Below the pieces are notes generated by a model, which was not told where the DNA came from, searched no databases, and saw only the letters and a program-made list of their open reading frames with translations. Source: an uncultured Pseudoxanthomonas sp. (lineage in GTDB: Bacteria > Pseudomonadota > Gammaproteobacteria > Xanthomonadales > Xanthomonadaceae). From it: DNA of 9,071 nt. Location of the stretch: NCBI GenBank assembly GCA_937975725.1, contig CALJUL010000130.1, positions 1-9,071 of the forward strand. Direction: 5' to 3'. Made by a program: the position numbers and the translations under genes. Position 1 is the stretch's first letter; the number at the start of each line of letters is the position of its first letter. Shown here in pieces: positions 7,344 to 9,071 of this stretch.

Positions 7344-7358
7344 GCTGTTTAGTCTCAA
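7330..7358 (-). promoter_or_regulatory. Second candidate promoter reading towards mraZ
   Basis: The minus strand carries TTGAGA (7358-7353, 5 of 6 to the -35 consensus), a 17-base spacer and GATAAG (7335-7330, 4 of 6 to the -10). It lies about 180 bases before mraZ. The -35 falls in the palindrome at 7353-7367 and the -10 in the DnaA box. A chance match in this AT-richer stretch is possible. Confidence 0.35.
7331..7339 (+). promoter_or_regulatory. Perfect DnaA box (TTATCCACA)
   Basis: TTATCCACA matches the strongest DnaA-binding 9-mer. It is a single box, not a cluster, in the divergent control region between mraZ and the NRDE gene, so it is not an origin. It overlaps the -10 of the second candidate promoter, where a bound DnaA could act on transcription. 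The match is seen directly; the role is inferred. Confidence 0.5.
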
Positions 7359-7367
7359 ATTTTGAGA
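7353..7367. promoter_or_regulatory. Operator-like palindrome TCTCAAA-T-TTTGAGA
   Basis: Two perfect 7-base arms flank a single base. With a one-base centre it cannot fold well as RNA, so it is more like a dimeric regulator's DNA site. It lies about 100 bases before the NRDE gene and overlaps the possible -35 TTGAGA reading towards mraZ. The regulator cannot be named from sequence. Confidence 0.4.
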
Positions 7368-7417
7368 TTGAAGGAAGATTCAGTGAGGTGAGCCCGGCTT
7401 CACGCTGCGGCTGCGCC

Positions 7418-7436
7418 CGGCCCGCCCGGCGGGCTG
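7418..7436 (+). other. GC hairpin in the leader of the NRDE gene
   Basis: GCCCGC and GCGGGC (7420-7425 and 7429-7434) pair across a three-base loop and can be lengthened by two pairs, one a wobble. It ends 33 bases before the NRDE start codon. It could be a leader hairpin; there is no T-run, so it is not a terminator. No convincing promoter for the NRDE gene was found between 7260 and 7470. Confidence 0.3.
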
Positions 7437-7469
7437 GAACTGCGCAAATCCGGGGGCCAGAATCGGGCC

Positions 7470-8240
7470 ATGTGCCTAGTCGCCCTCGCCTGGAAGGTCC
7501 ATCCGCGCTGGCGGCTGCTGCTGGCCGGCAACCGCGACGAATTCCACGAGCGGCCTTCCGCCCCGCTGGAGCGCTGGGCGGAACCGCCGGGCGTGCTGGC
7601 CGGCCGCGACCTGCTGTCCGGCGGCACCTGGGCCGGCGCCGACGCGCGGGGACGGGTGGCAGTGGTCACCAACGTCCGCGACCCGGCGATCCGGGTGGTG
7701 GGTGCGCCTTCCCGCGGCCAGTTGGCGGCGGGATTCCTGGCCGGCGGGGACGGCGCGGACCATCGCGCCGCCGGCCTGCTGGCCGCCGCGGACGCCTTCG
7801 CCCCCTTCAACCTGCTGCTGGCCGACGGCCTGGACTGCGAATACCTGAGCAACTACCCCACGCCGCGGCGCATCCCCCTGGCGCCGGGCGTGCACGGCCT
7901 GTCCAACGGCGACCTGGACGAACCCTGGCCCAAGACCCGCGCCCTGAAGGCGCGGCTGGCCGACTGGATGACCCTCGACACCGACGACGTGGCGCCGCTG
8001 TGGCAGGCACTGGCCGACGAAACGCAGCCGGATGACGCCCGCCTGCCCGACACTGGCGTGGGCCTGGAACGCGAACGCCTGCTGTCGCCCGCCTTCATCC
8101 GCGGCCCGCTCTACGGCACCCGCGCCAGCACCCTGATCGCCGTCGACCACGCCGGCCACGGCTGGATCAGCGAACGCCGCTTCGGCCCCGACGGCAGCCC
8201 GCTGGGCGAAACCACGCTGCGGATCGGAGCGGGTGGATAG
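7470..8240 (+). CDS. NRDE/TANGO2-family protein
   Basis: The 256-residue product belongs to the NRDE family, the bacterial relatives of eukaryotic TANGO2. Signatures seen in order: Met-Cys at the start (Cys2 would be an N-terminal nucleophile if Met is removed, as in Ntn hydrolase folds), the name-giving N21-R-D-E24, SGGTWAG (50-56), TNVRDP (67-72), SRGQL (81-85), FNLLLADG (113-120), GLSNGDLDEPWPKT (143-156) and YGTRASTLI (205-213). There is no signal peptide or membrane segment, so it is probably cytoplasmic. The biochemical activity of the bacterial family is poorly defined; TANGO2 homologues have been linked to haem trafficking, so a hydrolase or haem-related role is only a guess here. The start is set by the conserved MCL N-terminus; the ribosome site is poor. 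It is transcribed away from mraZ, with no operon partner in the window, and faces rnpB tail to tail. Confidence 0.9.
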   Translation: MCLVALAWKVHPRWRLLLAGNRDEFHERPSAPLERWAEPPGVLAGRDLLSGGTWAGADARGRVAVVTNVRDPAIRVVGAPSRGQLAAGFLAGGDGADHRAAGLLAAADAFAPFNLLLADGLDCEYLSNYPTPRRIPLAPGVHGLSNGDLDEPWPKTRALKARLADWMTLDTDDVAPLWQALADETQPDDARLPDTGVGLERERLLSPAFIRGPLYGTRASTLIAVDHAGHGWISERRFGPDGSPLGETTLRIGAGG

Positions 8241-8263
8241 CGACGGCCACACCTCTCCACTCT

Positions 8264-8287
8264 GTGCAGGCCCGCCCGTCCCTGCGC
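8264..8287 (+). terminator. Weak hairpin after the NRDE gene
   Basis: GTGCAGG (8264-8270) and CCTGCGC (8281-8287) form a 7-pair stem with one G-U and a 10-base loop, 24 bases after the NRDE stop. No T-run follows, so it is not a standard intrinsic terminator; it may protect the 3' end or be incidental. Confidence 0.25.
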
Positions 8288-8322
8288 GTGTCTCCGTCTC
8301 TGCCGCGCCTTCCTTATGTCTA

Positions 8323-8356
8323 TCGCGACTCCCATAGGAGCGACGCAAGTCGCGAC
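8323..8356 (+). repeat. Xanthomonadaceae-type intergenic palindromic repeat, copy 1
   Basis: The core GGAGCGACGCAAGTCGCGAC (8337-8356) is of the GGAGCGAC...GTCGCGAC type common between genes in Xanthomonas and relatives. An outer inverted repeat TCGCGACT/AGTCGCGA (8323-8330 and 8348-8355) and an inner CTCC-CATA-GGAG (8329-8340) make it foldable. It lies about 80 bases after the NRDE stop and may serve as a 3'-end hairpin. Confidence 0.6.
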
Positions 8357-8501
8357 CGGAACCCCCGACAACCCGAGATGACCGCCCCGCACGGCCCAGG
8401 ACGAATCTTGCAAGCCCAAGGCGAACCTCCTTTCCAGTCGTCGGACCGGATTGCCCCACGACCAATGGAGCCTGCCATGCAGGTGATTCACGGGCCCGCG
8501 C

Positions 8502-8534
8502 GTCGCGACTTACGTCGCTCCCACAGCGCGACGT
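8502..8534 (-). repeat. Xanthomonadaceae-type intergenic palindromic repeat, copy 2 (inverted)
   Basis: The minus strand of 8502-8521 matches the core of copy 1 at 19 of 20 bases (a T in place of C), in opposite orientation and 145 bases away. It can also pair locally with what follows: ACGTCGC (8512-8518) with GCGACGT (8528-8534). The two copies together could fold into one long stem-loop of 185 bases. Confidence 0.6.
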
Positions 8535-8760
8535 TGCGGCCTGCGGGGTCATGCGCCATGCGACCGGGACGCTTCTCTGGCTGCGCCGACGAACCATGCG
8601 CACTGCGCATGCGAGCACGCACGAGAACGACCGCACGCAATCCGGGATTCAACGCACGAGCCGCAGGCATTTCCGCAATATCACCAGACCGCGCGCGCAA
8701 ACTGCACGCGCAATTCCCGTGCACAAAGAACGATGCCGGCCTTCGCGGAAACGCGCGCGG

Positions 8761-8788
8761 AAAATCAGGCACGATGGCCCATGGCCTG
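8761..8788 (-). terminator. Possible terminator of rnpB
   Basis: Read on the minus strand, CAGGC (8788-8784) and GCCTG (8770-8766) enclose 13 bases and are followed by ATTTT. It lies about 80 bases after the expected mature 3' end of RNase P RNA. The stem is short, so confidence is low. Confidence 0.35.
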
Positions 8789-8867
8789 CCCGCGGCCCGG
8801 GTCCGTAGCCCGAGGCCCGCATCGCAATCCGCAGGAGCTTGGTCACACCGAACGCGGCGAAGGAAGT

Positions 8868-9071
8868 GGCGGAGCCGGCCGGTAAGCCGGGTTCTGTCGT
8901 GGACAGTCATTCCTCTAGGCGCATCGTCGCCGATACGCTCGAGCAACCTACCCGGAGGCGCTGCGGGCCGCAGCATGGCCTCCCTATTTGGTCTTGCTCC
9001 CGGTGGGGTTTGCCGTGCCGGTCCGTTGCCGGACTCGCGGTGCGCTCTTACCGCACCATTTCACCCTTGCC
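8868..9071 (-). ncRNA. rnpB: RNase P RNA, bacterial type A (5' part missing)
   Basis: This is the catalytic RNA of ribonuclease P, which removes 5' leaders from tRNA precursors. Reading the minus strand, conserved blocks appear in the E. coli order: AGGGTGAAA, the P12-type hairpin GGTGCGGTAAGAGCGCACC, GGCACGGCAAACCCCACC, GGAGCAAGACCAAATAGGG, GGGTAGGTTGCTCGAGC, and the nearly invariant 3' end GAATGACTGTCCACGACAG then AACCCGGCTTA. The final GGCCGGCTCC (8880-8871) should be the 3' strand of helix P1, so the mature end is placed just past 8871 (a few bases uncertain). About 200 bases are present, a little over half of the usual 350-400; the rest and the promoter lie beyond the right edge. In Pseudomonas rnpB is also close to mraZ, so the neighbourhood is conserved. 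Confidence 0.95.

Larger units (their letters stand above)
8241..8867. other. Gene-poor spacer between convergent NRDE gene and rnpB
   Basis: About 630 bases hold no convincing coding sequence: the open frames present have arginine-, proline- and histidine-rich products without domains, and the longest on the minus strand runs into rnpB. What can be seen is a hairpin 24 bases after the NRDE stop, two inverted copies of a palindromic repeat (8323-8356 and 8502-8534), a near-perfect palindrome CATGCGCA-C-TGCGCATG (8595-8611), the 8-mer CGCACGAG twice (8618-8625, 8653-8660) and a possible rnpB terminator (8761-8788). The part from about 8600 to 8765 looks less GC-rich and less codon-like than the genes. 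Confidence 0.6.

Noticed and set aside
7317..7367. A replication origin, given the DnaA box and AT-richer DNA
   Set aside because: Only one DnaA box is present, and no dnaA, dnaN or gidA neighbours; the dcw cluster context argues against it.
7476..8636. A 386-codon minus-strand open frame over the NRDE gene
   Set aside because: It is antisense to a clear NRDE-family protein and has a biased Arg/Gly/Ala/Val composition.
8551..8808. An 85-codon plus-strand open frame in the spacer
   Set aside because: Arg/His/Thr-rich product, no ribosome site or domain, and atypical for the genes around it.
8488..8976. A 162-codon minus-strand open frame
   Set aside because: It runs through the 3' end of rnpB and the product has no domain; a real RNA gene explains that part.

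Overview
The window comes from a high-GC gammaproteobacterium. The order and sequences of the cell-wall genes, the meso-diaminopimelate type MurE, the gammaproteobacterial RNase P RNA and the intergenic repeats built on GGAGCGAC...GTCGCGAC all fit the Xanthomonadaceae (Xanthomonas, Lysobacter, Pseudoxanthomonas, Stenotrophomonas relatives). The genus cannot be fixed by eye.

Layout. Positions 1-7149, minus strand: the head of the dcw (division and cell wall) cluster, read right to left as mraZ, rsmH (mraW), ftsL, ftsI, murE, murF, mraY; mraY runs off the left edge. There are no spare bases between genes. The first five junctions are 4-base GTGA or ATGA overlaps and the last is an 11-base overlap, so the seven genes look like one translationally coupled operon. 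Positions 7150-7469: a divergent, AT-richer control region. It holds a good promoter for mraZ, a ladder of MraZ-type GG boxes at 10-bp spacing over and downstream of it, and further upstream a perfect DnaA box and a palindrome that overlap a second possible promoter. Positions 7470-8240, plus strand: a TANGO2/NRDE-family protein. Positions 8241-8867: a gene-poor stretch between convergent genes with two inverted copies of a Xanthomonadaceae-type palindromic repeat. Positions about 8868-9071, minus strand: the 3' portion of rnpB, cut by the right edge.

How the genes work together. MraZ is the cluster's DNA-binding regulator. RsmH methylates 16S rRNA. FtsL and FtsI are divisome components; FtsI is the septal transpeptidase. 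MurE and MurF add meso-DAP and D-Ala-D-Ala to the UDP-MurNAc peptide, and MraY moves the finished pentapeptide precursor to undecaprenyl phosphate, making lipid I. The NRDE protein is not part of this pathway by any sequence evidence.

No new system is evident: the genes are standard. The points worth a second look are in the mraZ control region, the unbroken overlap chain, and the repeat-bearing spacer beside rnpB.
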